64,000 nucleotides of DNA from Miscanthus floridulus. Lineage: Eukaryota; Streptophyta; Magnoliopsida; Poales; Poaceae. Shown one piece after another: positions 33,297 to 45,617 of this stretch (position 1 is the stretch's first letter; the number at the start of each line of letters is the position of its first letter). The stretch spans positions 53,999,633 through 54,063,632 of the forward strand of contig NC_089584.1 of the NCBI RefSeq assembly GCF_019320115.1, read 5' to 3'. Made by a program: the position numbers and the translations under genes. The notes under the pieces were generated by a model, which saw only the letters and a list, made by a program, of their open reading frames with translations, searched no databases and was not told the DNA's origin.

Positions 33297-34797
33297 GGTG
33301 GATGGATGGATTTGATTAGAGTTGAGGCTTGGGTAGATTGGGCAGTATGGCTGTTGAGGGGGTGCGGCGAAGGTATGGTTGACTTCTCTTGTGGGTTGTT
33401 GTGGTAGAGGCTAACGGTTTGCCCTGCTCTTTATCCTCTTTTGAGTTTCCCTCATGACTGGGCAATCTCTGGTGATGTGCCATTTGTTCTCTCCATGGAA
33501 GAAACAATATTGCCTTCGTTGTCTTGGCTCCTGGTTCTTGTTCCAGTTCTTTCTTTGATTGTATTTCTTGCCATCATATTGCTTTTGAGGTGCTTTGTTT
33601 GGGGCTGCCTCCGGCAAGTGGTGCCCTTGCTGGTTGTTCCCTTACTGCTCTATATTGAAAACTTGTTGATCTGGTGCTTGCTGAGGCTGTGATTGGCCTT
33701 GGTTTCTGCTACCTCTTTGAGCATTCCTATGGCTCCCTTGGTACTTCTTGTTCTGATTTTGCTCTTCTAATCTCTATGAAGGTCGTTGTCTAACGTGCAA
33801 TATTTTCCAAACTCGTTGTACAGCTCCTCTATTGTTCTTGGCTTTTCCCGAGCTAGATGAGCTACGAATGCCCCGATGCGGAGACCTTTGATTGCGGCTT
33901 CAATTGCCACATCTTTTGGGACATTTGGTGCCTTCGCTTTTAGCTGCACAAATCTCTGAAAATAGTCCCTTACAGCCTCCCCTTGATTTTGTTTGCACTA
34001 GAACAGGTCCATCGAGGTTAGGATTCAATGGTAAACCCTTTGTAGTTGGCTATGATTTTGTCGGTGAGGTCTTCCCAAAAATATATTGAACTTGGCCTCA
34101 ACATTGAATACCATGCTAATTCATCGCCCTTGGCTGCAATAACAAATAACTTGGCTAGAACAGTGTCATTCCCACCTACAGAGGCTATAGCTGCCTCAAA
34201 GCTCATGATGAACTAGAGTGGGTCTGATCTCCCATTGAATTTGGGTAGGGTAATGGGTTTGTAGGAAGAAGGCCAAGGCGAGCTTTGGATTCCTTCGGAC
34301 AGCGGAGATTTGGAGTCTACGGTTCTGACTGGTGGTGAGATGTAAGGTGTGCCGAAGGTTGGTTTGGTGGTCATACCTGGGGAGGGGTTAGGTTGGCTTT
34401 GATTTGTTGAGTGGTGCTGGTTAGGAGTGTTGGAAAGAGGCTGGCTAGGCTGCATGCTTTGTATTTCTGCCTGCAAGACCACTAGCTGCTGCTTGATCTT
34501 TGCTGCCTGAAGTGACGCTTGAACTGCCCTCTGGTTAGCAGCGAAGGTTGCTGCCAACCTATCTGTTTTTTGCTGCGTACTCTGCAACTGGGCTTGGAGC
34601 TGTTGAAGCACTTGCTCTGGGGTTGGTTCTGGCACCGGCTGCTCCACGGACACCACGGGCTGATCCTCCGCAGCATCGTCTTCTATGTCTGGCTCTTTAG
34701 TGGCAGTAGCATAGATGCTACGGGCATTACACCTGGGCCTTCCTCTTCTGGTAGGCTCCAAAGGTGTCCTGGTGGGGGTTGTTCTTTTTCTCGCCAT
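33297..34797 (-). pseudogene. Gag of the TAT-like element (broken)
   Basis: Starts at the ATG at 34797-34795 (MARKRTTPTRTPLEPTRRGR). An open 194-codon segment has a Gln-rich, probably coiled part (VLQQLQAQLQSTQQKTDRL) and reaches ITLPKFNGRSDPL. After a stop the gag core follows (FEAAIASVGGNDTVLAKLF, DELAWYSMLRPSSIYFWEDL). Near 33495 the knuckle-like CFFHGENKWHITRDC has the C-x2-H...H-x4-C form of TAT elements. At least six stops or frameshifts. The CACTA insertion lies just beyond the 3' end. Confidence 0.85.
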
Positions 34798-34834
34798 TGT
34801 GGGTTTTGCTTGGCCTGCACGCGGTGGGCGCTAA

Positions 34835-35488
34835 TGTTGGAAAATTGGGTTTCCAGCAGGTATGGAGCGGTGAATTCTTTGCCTGGGCGGAGGCCCTAGG
34901 TGAAGGCTAAAACGTAGTAGGTGAGCCCAAGCACAATTAGGGTTTCATAAATGCATTCCCCCACCCCCTGTACATAGGGTTTGGTTCCCCTTTTATAGGG
35001 CTCTGTTTACTACCATCCCTTCTTACATCTTTACCCCGTGCTAGCTTAGGTACATTCGAGGAATATCCTCGCACCTATACTAATCGCTAGGGACAATCTG
35101 GGCTTTGTCTTCTTGCACCGCCTCTACTTCTTGGGCCTTAGCTTTTGGCCCATAGGGAGCCCATTTTTTGTTTAGGACCAAGACATCATGGGGGTTTCCT
35201 TGGACAGGTGGAGATCGTCCGGCCTTCGCTCAAGCCGCCTTCACCTCCGCCTTGTTGTCCGCCTCATTCCAGAGCCTTCGCCTATATTTATCGAGCCTCC
35301 GCCACGGACCGCGCCTAGGGGCCTTCGCTGCCTTTTCCGCCACGCCCGGGGGCCTTCGCCATACCGTCGATCAGGAGCGGAGGTTCCTTTGGGGGTTCCT
35401 GCACATCAACTGCACAATCTGTCAGTGTAAGTTTCTGTAGACCATAGTGGGATCTAACCTCCGCTACTCACATATCCATGTCCCGACA
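34835..35488 (-). repeat. 5' LTR of the TAT-like element (654 bp)
   Basis: On the minus strand it begins TGTCGGGACATGG (at 35488) and ends TTCCAACA (at 34835). A TATA box CCTATAAAA lies at 34991-34999 (minus). A possible primer site, TAGCGCCCACCGCG, follows directly. The partner LTR is not in view, so the limits rest on the TG...CA ends alone. GTCTG at 35489-35493 would be its flanking duplication. Confidence 0.75.
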
Positions 35489-37008
35489 GTCTGGTTAGTA
35501 GAAGTTCTTGTTAAAAAGGTGGTATATGAGGCTACAAAATTTGTCCCATCATTGTAAAAAAATAGTGCTTTTAGCTGTTATGGCACAATGTCGCAAATAT
35601 AGCCAATTTCTCCTGCCTGCGTCTAAACCTTTGTGTCTCTTATCTGTCAAATCTGTTTCCTCTACATCCCTGAGAAAGATGCCACGTTTGTACAATCCAT
35701 ATTTGCATTGCAATCCATGGTCCCTCCATGGCATCAACAGGCGTTCTCTCAGTGGGAATCCCAAAAGCCTACTGGTTGTTTTTTACCAGATTCTCAGGTT
35801 AAATCCAATCTTTAACTTGATATATGACATTCACAGTTGATGAACCTTGGAATGTCAGCTGCTGAGAGCTTAAATTGTCAACTGCTGCGGACAAAGTCAT
35901 TACTCCTGTCTATAGGGCATCACAACAAATTGTTCAAGTGGACAATTCGAATTGATCAAGTAAAAGCACAAAATGTAAACCTTTTGAGTGGTCATTTTTT
36001 TGATCTAAAATATTTTATTGCAAGATTCCCACTGATATATTATCCGATCTCCTCCTCTTTGTATCCAACTATCCATGTATATAGGCTATATATGGCTACG
36101 CATCTATTCTAGGCCTGTATCCTTAGACTGAATGAAGAGCTAGGGGACGACACGTCGACACTTGGGTGGCCTAACATTCATAGACGGGACAATTGGCAAA
36201 GCATATATGCATGTTGAGGTCTCATCAAGAACAATTCCAGATGATAGCTTCTCTGAACCTATTATTTATAGAGTTGCAGTTAATGAAAGGAAACTGAAAG
36301 ATACTACCTCAGTCCTGCAGTTAAGTGTCCAAAATTTGACCAAATATATAGGTAAAAAATATTAATGTTTTGACAGCAAATAAGTATATTATATATGAAA
36401 ATGCATCTCATGACAAATCTAATGATACTTATTTAATGTCATACTATTTATTCCTTTTTTATATATAATTAGTCAAATTTGAGATACTTGAACTTTATAC
36501 TGTGCTAAAATTACATTTTTTCAGACACAGAGAGTACCTCTCAAGTCATAAAGCACGACAAGAAAAAGGGTTTTTTCGGGAATAGACAAGAAAAGGGGGC
36601 TAGTGAGTTGAATGTGCATGGCTAGAGCCTTTCGTGTATCCATGATTTTTTTCTTTAGATAATGGATAGGTTCTGGCTTTAGACCTCTATGATAAAAAGA
36701 AACTAAATCAATCAAAGATTTACACGTGCTATGAACAAAATTCAGTACTTTTCAGTAGTTGCCTTTCATAGTATTTTATAAACTAGTGTGTAGTACTGAC
36801 TGATACTGAACGCGTGCGGTTCAGTAATGCTCAGTATTTATTTGAGCAGTTTTGGCTACTAGGTGTAGAATAGCACTGTCATCAAAGATTATTATAAACA
36901 TAACTTGCGTTCAGAGCAAAAGGCACTCAACAGTATTGACCAATATGAAGGTAGCCGGCCCTCCATTAACACGCTTGTGCTACAATAGAGCCTAGAAACG
37001 AAGCCAGT
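35489..37008. other. Low-copy-looking segment with possible gene fragments
   Basis: No LTR, primer site or transposon protein motif here. Two stretches look protein-like. In 35660-35815 (+) a frame reads EKDATFVQSIFALQSMVPPW and WESQKPTGCFLPDSQ; an alternative minus frame over 35549-35764 is also open. At 36162-36300 (+) LTFIDGTIGKAYMHVEVSS and SEPIIYRVAVNERKLKD follow, with a probable frameshift from NEELGDDTSTL just before. I do not recognise either. A decayed host gene piece is possible. The remainder (36535-37008) shows nothing. Confidence 0.35.
36304..36534. mobile_element. Stowaway-like MITE (231 bp, TA duplication)
   Basis: Begins CTACCTCAGTCC and ends in the reverse complement of CTCTCTGTGTCTG, between TA at 36302-36303 and 36535-36536. 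The terminal pattern (CTNCCTCNGTCC), size and AT-rich body fit Tc1/mariner-type Stowaway MITEs. It lies directly behind the possible coding fragment. Confidence 0.7.
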
Positions 37009-37678
37009 TGTCACACCCTAAAATTCCTATTTTGGGTTGTGAATAGGAAACACTAAATAAAAAAAATTGATTTCAATATTTGTATAAAATTTTTCAAGAT
37101 TAAGTAAGTTTCAAATTGTGTTTTCAAACTTTTCATATTAATATGACGGGCTTGTTTTCTTGATGTGATGTTTGCTTGTTTCTTGACTTGGTGTTTCGAG
37201 TGAGTAAAATTTTCAACATACGTTTAGTAAGTCGTTTATCTTTCACCAGCCCGTGCTTGTCTTTTCTAATAATTAAAATTCCTTGTTTTCTAGCTTAATT
37301 CTTTCGTTGGAGCTTCCCAAACTCTTTTCGTTCTACTCCGAATCACTCATTTGAGTTTCTCATCCATCAAAATATCTCTAAAAACTTCTCGTGAATTTTT
37401 TTTAGCTTTTTCTAGAATTCATTCTCACATTTTTGCTAGCATAATCTAATTTACATATGCTCCAAAATATATTTTATTGAGCTTCAAATACTTTGGTTAG
37501 GTTCCTCATGTTCCAAAATGTCTCTGAGAATTTTTCCCAAATCTTCAGAATCTTCGGAGTATTTTTCGTGGCTCAAATAATAATTCTAGACTTTCTAGAA
37601 TTGGTTTTAGTCATAAAACACATTAATTCTGAAATAATAAAATCTAGTCCTTTTCCATCTTGGTTTTAACCTAGCGCA

Positions 37679-37687
37679 TATAAATAC
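37679..37687 (+). promoter_or_regulatory. TATA box in the long LTR-like segment
   Basis: TATAAATAC about 670 bp into the LTR-like segment, followed by a marked rise in GC content. Confidence 0.55.
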
Positions 37688-38870
37688 ATGCTACGTTTCT
37701 CTCTTTGATCTTATTGAGGATCTGAAATCCTTTTCCCGGAGTCGCCGCCGCCGCCAAAGTTCTGCTGTCCCAGCACCCATCGATCTCTTGGTTCAGCCGG
37801 CTGCCTGTCAGAACTCTGGTGGTCGTCATCGCTACATCAAACGCATAGCTGCATCCGGTCGTTTCTCTCATCCTGCCGCTGAGCACCACCGCTGAGCTTA
37901 GCCGCCCTAGCTCCTTCCTGCCATCGCTTTGAATCACGCCATCGAGAAGCAGTCCGTCCACCAAAGTCGCCGAGGCATCCTGGTAGCAGCCGCCGTGCGC
38001 CCCGACGAGTTGTACCTGCACATCATCGATTTTCCTCATCGCTGGAGCTCCTTGTCCGTGAAGGCACGCCGCCACCGTCTTGAAGCCCAGGCCTGCGCCC
38101 GACCGAGAGTCCGAGAGACCGAGACCCAGCGTCGTGCTGCTTGAATCAGCGTGATGCGATACCTTGCAATCCAAGCCGGCTCTGCACCAAATCAATCTAC
38201 CTCCCGGCCTAGCAGAGCTGCAGGCCTCTGCCTTGTTTCTCCGGTCGTCGAGTTGACGACATGCTAGCCGTGCTACCTGCCTACATCTACTACACGTGAA
38301 GAAGCACCAGCCACTCCTAAGGATGCAAGGCCACGACGCATATATGTCTTCTCTGCACATGACCTTGGTTGTTTTCATTACGGCATGATGAAGGCATCCC
38401 ATGCCCTAGCTCTCGTCAAAACACGCCGCCCAAGTTCATCAATCGATGCCACCACCAGAATTGTTGCGTGCGCCTTCCCTAACGATGCAACATTCAAGGC
38501 TGTCATCTACGTTCGTCTTGTATGCAAAGCCGGCCGGTGTCCGACTCGTTCTGAGATCATCAACGCCCCGGCCGTCCCGTTCTGAGTTCATCGTTGCCAT
38601 GCTTTGGTAAGAAACATCTGCACGATGGTGCTCTTGTCGATCTACTGTATCTGTTAGTTAATCCGGTTAGTTTTCTATCTGTGATGTGCACCCATCCATG
38701 CAGTTGCCCATTGCCTATCACCGTTCAGCTGCTTTATGTCATCCTTCCTTGTTATTGAAGCTGTGCAAGTTCCCTTGCCACTGGAGCAGAAGCTGTCCTA
38801 AGAATTCAAGTTGCTGTCTTTTACGATCGTGCAAGCTGCATGCATGTTCTCCAAGGATTTACGTACAGGT

Positions 38871-38896
38871 CTTTCTCTCTCTCTCTCTCTCTCTCT
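38871..38896 (+). repeat. CT dinucleotide microsatellite
   Basis: An almost pure CT run of about 13 units within the LTR-like segment. Confidence 0.9.
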
Positions 38897-40555
38897 GAGT
38901 GTTTATTCACTGATCACTCCATCTTCCATGTTTCACATAAATCTCTGCAGTCCTGTCCTCCCGTTTAATCATGCGTCTCTGAATTTAGTTTAGTCTATTC
39001 TTTTCGCTCCAGTATGTGACTGTAATTCACACGTTAGCAATCACGTTTATCATATCACATACTCGAAGTTTATAATTTAAATATTAATTTGGTTAATATG
39101 CATACAACTACCTTTCTAATTTAAAAGCAACGTAGGTTTTATAACTCATCAGTGATGTATATACAAATATTAATATGCTTCTAAAGTATAAATTTCCTTA
39201 TTTTAAACACGTATATTAAATTCATATATAAATGCTCTCACATGTTTATTTCTTTTGCAAAACAAAGTCGAAATGATTTTAATAATATGTGACATATTTT
39301 ATAAATAAAACATGACTAGGTTCAACTTGGCTTTTGAATTAAAATATGCTTTGTTAAAACTAAATTAATATTCTTCACATGGCTTTCCTTAATTAAAATA
39401 AATCAAGCACATAAGCTTTTCTTTTCTTTTATACAATAATATAAATAATCTTCCAGTATCTGTTTCTTTTTAGCGGTAGTTTTGTTTTAGGTGTTTTCTT
39501 GTGATTTTGTGACTGTAGCACCTAGCTTTCTTTTAGTACGTTGTTTTCTCTCGTGTGGTGTGTTGTTCTTAGTTGCTTTTATTTGTTGCTCGTATGTTTG
39601 CCAATGCGTGGTGCTTGCTTCGAGTAGAATGAGAATCGTCTGTGAGCGCCGGTGATCAAAAGCTGAGTACTGAAGCTACAAAAGTTGCAGAATGGAAGAT
39701 AGAGTGAGGCTTCTGAAGCAAGTTGCTTTGGGTGTAAAGCAAGACTAAGGCAAGTATAGCTTGGGTTTTCTTTCTGTGACCATGATCTTGGGCTTGTTTA
39801 ATGAAATGTGATATAAACATAAATGATGAATGTTATCCTTTGGCAAAAGCTAGGATTTACAGTACAACTGTGAGGGCTATATGGCTCTGGCTCTAGTTGC
39901 TTAAGAAACCCTTTTCTAGCTGGTTAGAGGTCTGCGAGTTGGGTATAGGACAGCCTCTGTCCTATTGAGCCTAGCTTTGGAAGCGGCCTTTTTACTTTAT
40001 TTTTGGAAGGGGGGTTCCTATATCTAATGACCCTGCAGCCCTGGCCGGTTAGACGAGCTCTTGGGTGGCTTTATATGGTTCTCGGTGTTTTGGGATTGAT
40101 CCACCCACTCATTTGGGAAACATGACTCACAGTGAAAGTGTACACCTCTGCGCAGAGTTAACAAACTGGTATACTAGCCGTGCCCACGGATACGGGCAGC
40201 CCGGAAAATTGAGGGAATTGTTGTATGTTCATTTGAATTGTTTATGTGCAATTCATTATTCAATTACACTTGATCATGTGTTATGGATTACACTACCTTG
40301 TTGCTATATTTGCGGAGTTCAACATGGACTCACTCTTGCTATTCCCCCACACCTCAGGAGAAGTTTTAGGCTTGTGATCAACCAGTCAGTTAGATCCAGT
40401 GGAGTGGAGTTTACACCCGGAGATCAGAGTTGCCCATTCGTTGATTGCTTTTTAAGGTTATCTCTTTTACTAAGTAAGTTATATAATAAGCATTATTATT
40501 TGATATCACCTCCCTTTTGTAGCTATATGTGAGAATTGATTCTAAAGACTCACAT

Positions 40556-41793
40556 ATGGTGTGCATTAGGTTTTGTCCTTAAGACTCGTGCTCATATCGG
40601 GTCCCTCTCGATCACTATCCTCATCTCTACTAGATGATATTTTCCCTTTTAGGGTTAACATCGCAACCCTCACAAACTTTCCGTGGCTTGCCACAAAGCT
40701 CGGGAGTTCGCTAGGTGACGTCTACCCATATAGGAGGCTTCTCCACCAAGAGTAACAAATGCTTTGTGGAATGGACGAAGGCCGACAAGAGCTCAAGGTT
40801 TATTTACCTTGCTCTCAAATGCACTCCAACTCTTAATCTCTCAACCCAACACTTAGATCACACTGTAATCACTCACTCTCACAAAGAGATGGTTGGGGAG
40901 AGCCTCACATGGCTTGGAATGTTTCTAGGATGACTAGGGCACTAGTAGCTTGTCCTAAGGCCGTGGGATGGGTATATATACCCCCATTCCCGAAACTAGC
41001 CGCTAGAGGCTTGGAGCTCTAAAACTAACCGTTATGATCCTCTGAGCATGAAACTTCCACACAAATATGAGGAACTTCTATAGGTCTCAAGAACAGCATA
41101 GGTCACCTCATGAAAAACACCATAACTCTTAGCTCTGTATTATGTTTTCAATGATCTTGGACTTTTTAGAAAGCTTATTCCAAGGGCCTTCCAACCCAAC
41201 CAAGATCAAGCCCTAAGATCAACCAGTGCAAGTGTTGTGTAATTGTTTCTCTCATGTTAGCACTCAGGTTCGGTTAGTTTGAGAACTTTAGACTTGTCTC
41301 ACTATTCGTGTTGCATCCCCTTTGATAGTACGACATACATATACTCAAGAACAAAATGTACATCTATTTTAACTACTTGAGTCTTCAATGTCTTCATATA
41401 CCATATCTTCTCAATATCTTTCACAAGGGTTGCAACCATCTTTGTCTTATTTGTTTGAGCAAGTCCACCTTGAGCTTGTCACTTGAACCATTTCAACACA
41501 ATAAAGTTCCATTCATGGCCCCAAGTCACTTCCACTTATGATCCAATAATGACTTGATCCATAATATGACTCCTCATAGCTCGAGTAGTACTTTGATTCA
41601 ATGCAAATACTCTCTTCTTCACTATAGTCATGGTCCATCGGCTCCCAAGCCTTCCTTGCCCTTCTCTCTTGCTTGGTCCTTGAAGCCCTTTCATTCTATC
41701 TTCACCCTATCGAGCCATCCTCAAGTCACATCATATCTTCAGATCAACATTAAGCATTTATCAAAAATCCATTTCTTTTGATCACATATATTG
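40556..41793 (-). repeat. Copia-like LTR remnant, minus orientation
   Basis: A palindromic TATA sequence (GGGTATATATACCC, 40970-40983) sits between a U3-like side at higher coordinates and, on the minus strand below it, an R/U5-like text (GAGAGATTAAGAGTTGG). The U3-like text shares style but not clear identity with the Copia LTR at 1-2343. Ends are not resolved. Confidence 0.45.
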
Positions 41794-43040
41794 ATGAAAG
41801 GACCAAGACGCCTAAGAGGGGGGTCAATTAGGCAACTTAGAACTCTATTTCTAACTATGGCCTCTAATTCCAACCTTAGCAAAACCTATGCAACAAAGTA
41901 AACTATCTAATTGTGCAACTATGTTCTGCTAGGTGTGTTGCTATCTCTATCGTAAAAAGGATTTATGCAACCTAGGTTTCAAACCTATCAACTAGCCTAT
42001 CAACTAAGCTAGGAAAGCAAAGCATATAACCAAGGAAGCAATATAAATGTGGAAGCTAAATATAAGAAAGAGATGCAAACTTCCATCGATGACTGGTATT
42101 TTTACCGAGGTATCGAGAAGCACTCAAAGCTTCCCCCTAGTTGTCATTGGAGCCCCACAAAAGGAATCCCTCGCAAGGGCCAAGCTCTCAGTCAAGTAAC
42201 TCTATGGATAGCCTCGGGCCTTATCCACATGCAAGTGGGTCTCCAATGTGCCTTTTGGCAAGCCTCTCAACGTTCGCTCCCTGCTGTCTTCACTATCAAG
42301 CTTCCGGCCGAAGCACCACGGGCATTGTTCCCTCTAGTACAAGGTGATGACCACACCAAAAATGCAGTTGGTGTGGTCTCGCAAGACTACAAGCCCCACC
42401 ATGTATGAATGTGGTGCACGCAAGCACCTTTGATCAAGAGGTATGTAAACCTCACTAGCAACTAAGCCTAAGCCTAGAGCAAGCGCATATGAGCATGGTC
42501 TAACTAACCTAAGCACTTCACAAAGCACCTACGCTAATCACCAAGTAATCTTTATGCCCTATGCAAATGGAGAGCTCCAAAGTGGTGCACAAGCACACTA
42601 CTATGTTCCCTCGGCTCTCTCCTATGTCAAATGGCCAATTGAGGCAAGTATTTATAGCCCCCAAGATGAAACTAGCCATTGTAGGCTGAACTCATCCTTC
42701 TACATGAGCACTGATGCTATAGTGCTTGCACTGGACATGGCCAGTGTGTTGCCACGTCTACTAGCCATTCTGCTGCTAGACCCAACTGTTGGAGCATAGT
42801 TGTTGTGACCGGTGCTCACACAAGTTACTACCGGTGCCTTTCGCCAATCTCCAACATGTTTTCACCTTCTCTAAAACTCAACCTATTATTGACCGTAGTT
42901 AGCAACCATTATAAACTATCAATATAACTTATATAAGGGCATGACAATAATCACCAACATAGGTTTAGGGGTTTAAACTAACAAATTCCATGAGTTTTGG
43001 TGAATCTATGTTTTTAGCAGGGTTTATTTAGAAAACCATC
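41794..43040 (-). repeat. Copia-like LTR remnant ending CCTTTCA (minus)
   Basis: On the minus strand it ends CCCCCCTCTTAGGCGTC...TTGGTCCTTTCA at 41794, matching the end style of the Copia LTR here (CCCCCCTCTAGTC...CCTTCA). A TATA box (TATAAATA, 42649-42656, minus) lies upstream. No primer site follows the end, so it is a solo or truncated LTR. The start near 43040 is uncertain. Confidence 0.6.
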
Positions 43041-44340
43041 AAGGTGGACACAAATGTTAGATTTAATCGCGCTTATCCGCAATGTAAATAACTCCAGAAG
43101 GTTCTAGAGGACTGTAGGAGGCAAACCACCGAAGTAGAGGGCGAGAGGCAGCCTGTAGGCCGGCTGGTCCCTAGGCTCACCTACCAGCCCCCTCCTTCGA
43201 ATGTTGGCTCTCCACCGCCTCAAGGTTTGCATCTACACCATTCTTTCAAGTCAGTTTGATCCTAGGGCTCAGGATTGATGTTGCCCCCTATATATACTAG
43301 TCCCTGCCACCCCAAGGCATCAACCCTAATCATTCAAGAGATCAAGAAACCCTGATCATCCTCAAAGCTTCACCATATTCTAGGGCATAGCTAGCTAGGC
43401 TGGATCTAGAGGGAGGCAAGCTTCGCTTGGATTCCTGATCATGTCAAGAGCGTGGCTTGGTATAGCCCCATGTATCATCTTTTGTATCTTTCATATTTCA
43501 TATGTTTGCTACAATTGATTTGGCATTATTCTTAATATTATTTATGTTCCTAGTTATCATGTTCATCGTTTACTTTGATTATATGCTTAGTATAGCTAGA
43601 TTGTCATTATATTCAAGCATAAGTTCATATAGCGTTCATTCCAATGTACATGGGGTGAGTGGTCGATATTGTATAAGCATGGTGCTTATACATTGTTTAC
43701 CTGTAGATGCACCCTATATTCAAGGTCATGTGGTGGATCGTGGATGTGACACTCCCATTGAGTCCTTTGTAGTCTAGTCCTGGAATATAGGACAAGTAGG
43801 ATCTAGTTACGAAGGAAGACATGCTCTGTTCTTGATCTTCCTTAGTAATATCACTTATGTGTAGATATGAAGTTGATCTTAGCCATGACTACTAAGTGTA
43901 ATTGCACTAATCAACGTATGCTTTGACTTGTTATTAAGAATAACTTAGGAATTATTCCTCTAATTTCTACTTAGCAATGCTAATGCCATAGAAAGGAGTA
44001 CTCTGAGTGATCATTTATCATTTATCATTACTTATCATATTTATCTCTTGACTTACCCCTATTGTGAATAGAAGTTTAGTTATGGTTTACTTCTCCATCA
44101 TACGTATAAGTTATCAATATATTCCAACTGCCCATCCTTCCCTGTGGCAAAAATATAAATAACGATACCTGGAATACTCCTGGGTGAAATGCTACAATGG
44201 TATATTATCTATGTGCTTGTAGATTCCCTTCATATATATTTTTTTATTCTTTCTAGTCACAATAAAATACATAAATACTTCTTAGTATCATTCTAATAGT
44301 GATGCTAGGTAGTACCCACAAGCATTTCTAGCTTCATAGC
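43041..44340 (+). repeat. LTR-like remnant of a Ty3/gypsy element, plus orientation
   Basis: A TATA box (TATATATAC, 43289-43297) is followed by a leader-like region and by TGGGTGAAATGCTACAATGG near 44182, a phrase common before the primer site in Athila-like grass elements. PBS-like blocks and a small gag start follow downstream. The left end is not defined. Confidence 0.5.
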
Positions 44341-44535
44341 TAGGGATGACAACTTAGCAAAAGTGATGTTAAGAAATGTCAACAACATTAGGTGGCTACT
44401 TAAACAAGTGAAAAGTTAATAAATACCAACAAACATTTCTAGCACCTTTGTCGGGGACTAGATTTAAAACTTTGTTCTTAGTAGCGATGCTAACGAATGT
44501 CAACAAGCATTTCTAGCACAGTTGCAGGGGAAGGC
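44318..44535 (+). repeat. Three PBS-like blocks in tandem
   Basis: CAAGCATTTCTAGC is followed by GGGGA-type text at about 44319-44345, 44423-44452 and 44502-44532. The second (AGCACCTTTGTCGGGGA) and third (AGCACAGTTGCAGGGGA) resemble degenerate forms of the Asp-tRNA primer site TGGCGCCGTTGCCGGGGA. The copies also share a preceding GATGCTANNNANTNNCAAC segment. Confidence 0.6.
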
Positions 44536-44656
44536 AGCTAGGCAAAAAGGAATATTGATAAACTTGTACTTATTGATGTGATTGAGGGAAACCCCTCTGC
44601 TCAAATAGGCTTACCCTTGTTCTGTCTACTTTTATATCTTATGCAGGCTAATGTAT

Positions 44657-44797
44657 GACCGGTTTTGACCTTTTGATAAACTACGTTGAAAATCTAGAAG
44701 CACTACTCAGGAGGACTAAAGCTAAATTTATGTGGGGTCACTCCTATCCTCTCTCCCTTACTAAAGGACACAGGGGGAGAGCCGATGGTTTCCCATA
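44657..44797 (+). pseudogene. Short open start of a Ty3/gypsy gag (truncated)
   Basis: ATG at 44657 opens about 46 codons (MTGFDLLINYVENLEALLRR, then TKAKFMWGHSYPLSL) ending in a stop at 44795-44797. It follows the PBS-like blocks and leader, where gag should begin. The rest of the gene is missing, cut by the next LTR remnant. Identity with Athila-type Gag is inferred from position only. Confidence 0.45.
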
Positions 44798-45540
44798 GGT
44801 GAGTGACTAAACTATCGTGAAGGGATGAACGAGGGTACAGGAAGATAAGAAGATGGAAAAGTGCGGATTAAATGCCCATTAATTTGTTTGGAAAAGTTCG
44901 ACCTCCTTCTTACATGAGCGCTCTAGGCATTTATAGGCCCTACCCAGAGATGCGGTGGAATTACATTAGGGTTAGACCCTAGCCGGTAAACGTATACAAG
45001 AGCTAGGGGTACGACGGTAATCTCCTTTCCTCAAACAACCACTCCTAGGTCCAATTACTGACGGGATGGTCCATTCTTGTGGTAGGCAGCGACCTTCATG
45101 TGCCCCCAGTGAGGGTTTGTTCACTGTCACCATCTCATGACCTTCTTGCCATGCTCCTCTAGTGCAACTGACATTCGAGCGTGCCACCTGAACATAGAGA
45201 TGAAATAAACCGATCAAGGGCACCCTCATCATGGGGGTGATGCCTAGGACAAGGGTGGGTTAGTTGAGCCAGCGCTAGGTCAAGGGTTAGGGGAGGAGCG
45301 GTGCCAGGGGTACCTCCCCTAATAGCATCCCCTCGAGGGTCAGGCCTAGCATGATGGGTCAGAGCAATGTTAAAATTTGGGGAGGGAGGCACACATGGGT
45401 ACCTAGCTTCTGGCCCTAGTCTAGCGATGCCCCTATCATGCTCGACCAGAGCTGGGCTATTGATTGATTTGGGTGAATGGGCCCAGTGTGGAGTTGGATG
45501 GGATGTGGGATTGTTGGGTGTTTTCTGTTCGCATTTTTCT
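44798..45540 (-). repeat. LTR-like remnant, minus orientation
   Basis: A minus-strand TATA box (TATAAATG, 44928-44935) in GGGTAGGGCCTATAAATGCC is followed on that strand by a leader-like text ending near 44770. GC-rich U3-like sequence lies at 45060-45470. No open frame is believable. Limits approximate. Confidence 0.4.
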
Positions 45541-45608
45541 CAGTGAGTGGTTCATGAATCTTTGAGATGTGCGCCAGCTTCTTTCCTTAGGTGCGGGTGC
45601 TTGGTGCC

Positions 45609-45617
45609 TATAAATAG
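45609..45617 (+). promoter_or_regulatory. TATA box of the Transposase_28-type element
   Basis: TATAAATAG, 230 bp before the first ATG of the gene, in the style of an LTR promoter. Confidence 0.65.

Larger units (their letters stand above)
30051..35488 (-). mobile_element. TAT-like Ty3/gypsy element on the minus strand, truncated
   Basis: Reading leftward from 35488: LTR, gag, protease, RT and the start of RNase H, which breaks off at 30051 against the end of element X. The gag-protease linker is interrupted by a CACTA element. The wording of the RT and Gag motifs (IDFTDLNK, DPFPLPRID, CFFHG...H....C) fits the TAT lineage. The rest of the element, including its other LTR, is not seen. Confidence 0.85.
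37009..40555 (+). repeat. Long LTR-like segment (Ty3/gypsy), solo or truncated
   Basis: Starts TGTCACACCCTAAAATTCC, the typical beginning of long grass Ty3/gypsy LTRs. A TATA box (TATAAATAC, 37679-37687) is followed by a GC-rich leader-like part (37730-38600), a CT microsatellite (38871-38896), an AT-rich stretch, and the word AACTGGTATACTAGCCGTG near 40162. I found no second copy, internal region or clear end; the right limit is arbitrary. The 243-codon minus frame at 37671-38402 is a GC-rich shadow. Confidence 0.6.

Noticed and set aside
34519..34899. 126-codon plus-strand frame
   Set aside because: Shadow of the TAT-like gag and its leader, which read convincingly on the minus strand.
37671..38402. 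243-codon open frame on the minus strand
   Set aside because: It lies in the GC-rich part just downstream of an LTR TATA box, has no domain-like pattern (Cys/Ser/Arg/Gly-rich) and runs antisense to the LTR. GC-rich sequence gives long chance frames.
40065..40532. 155-codon plus-strand frame
   Set aside because: Lies in the LTR-like segment across the recurrent phrase AACTGGTATACTAGCCGTG; no domain pattern.
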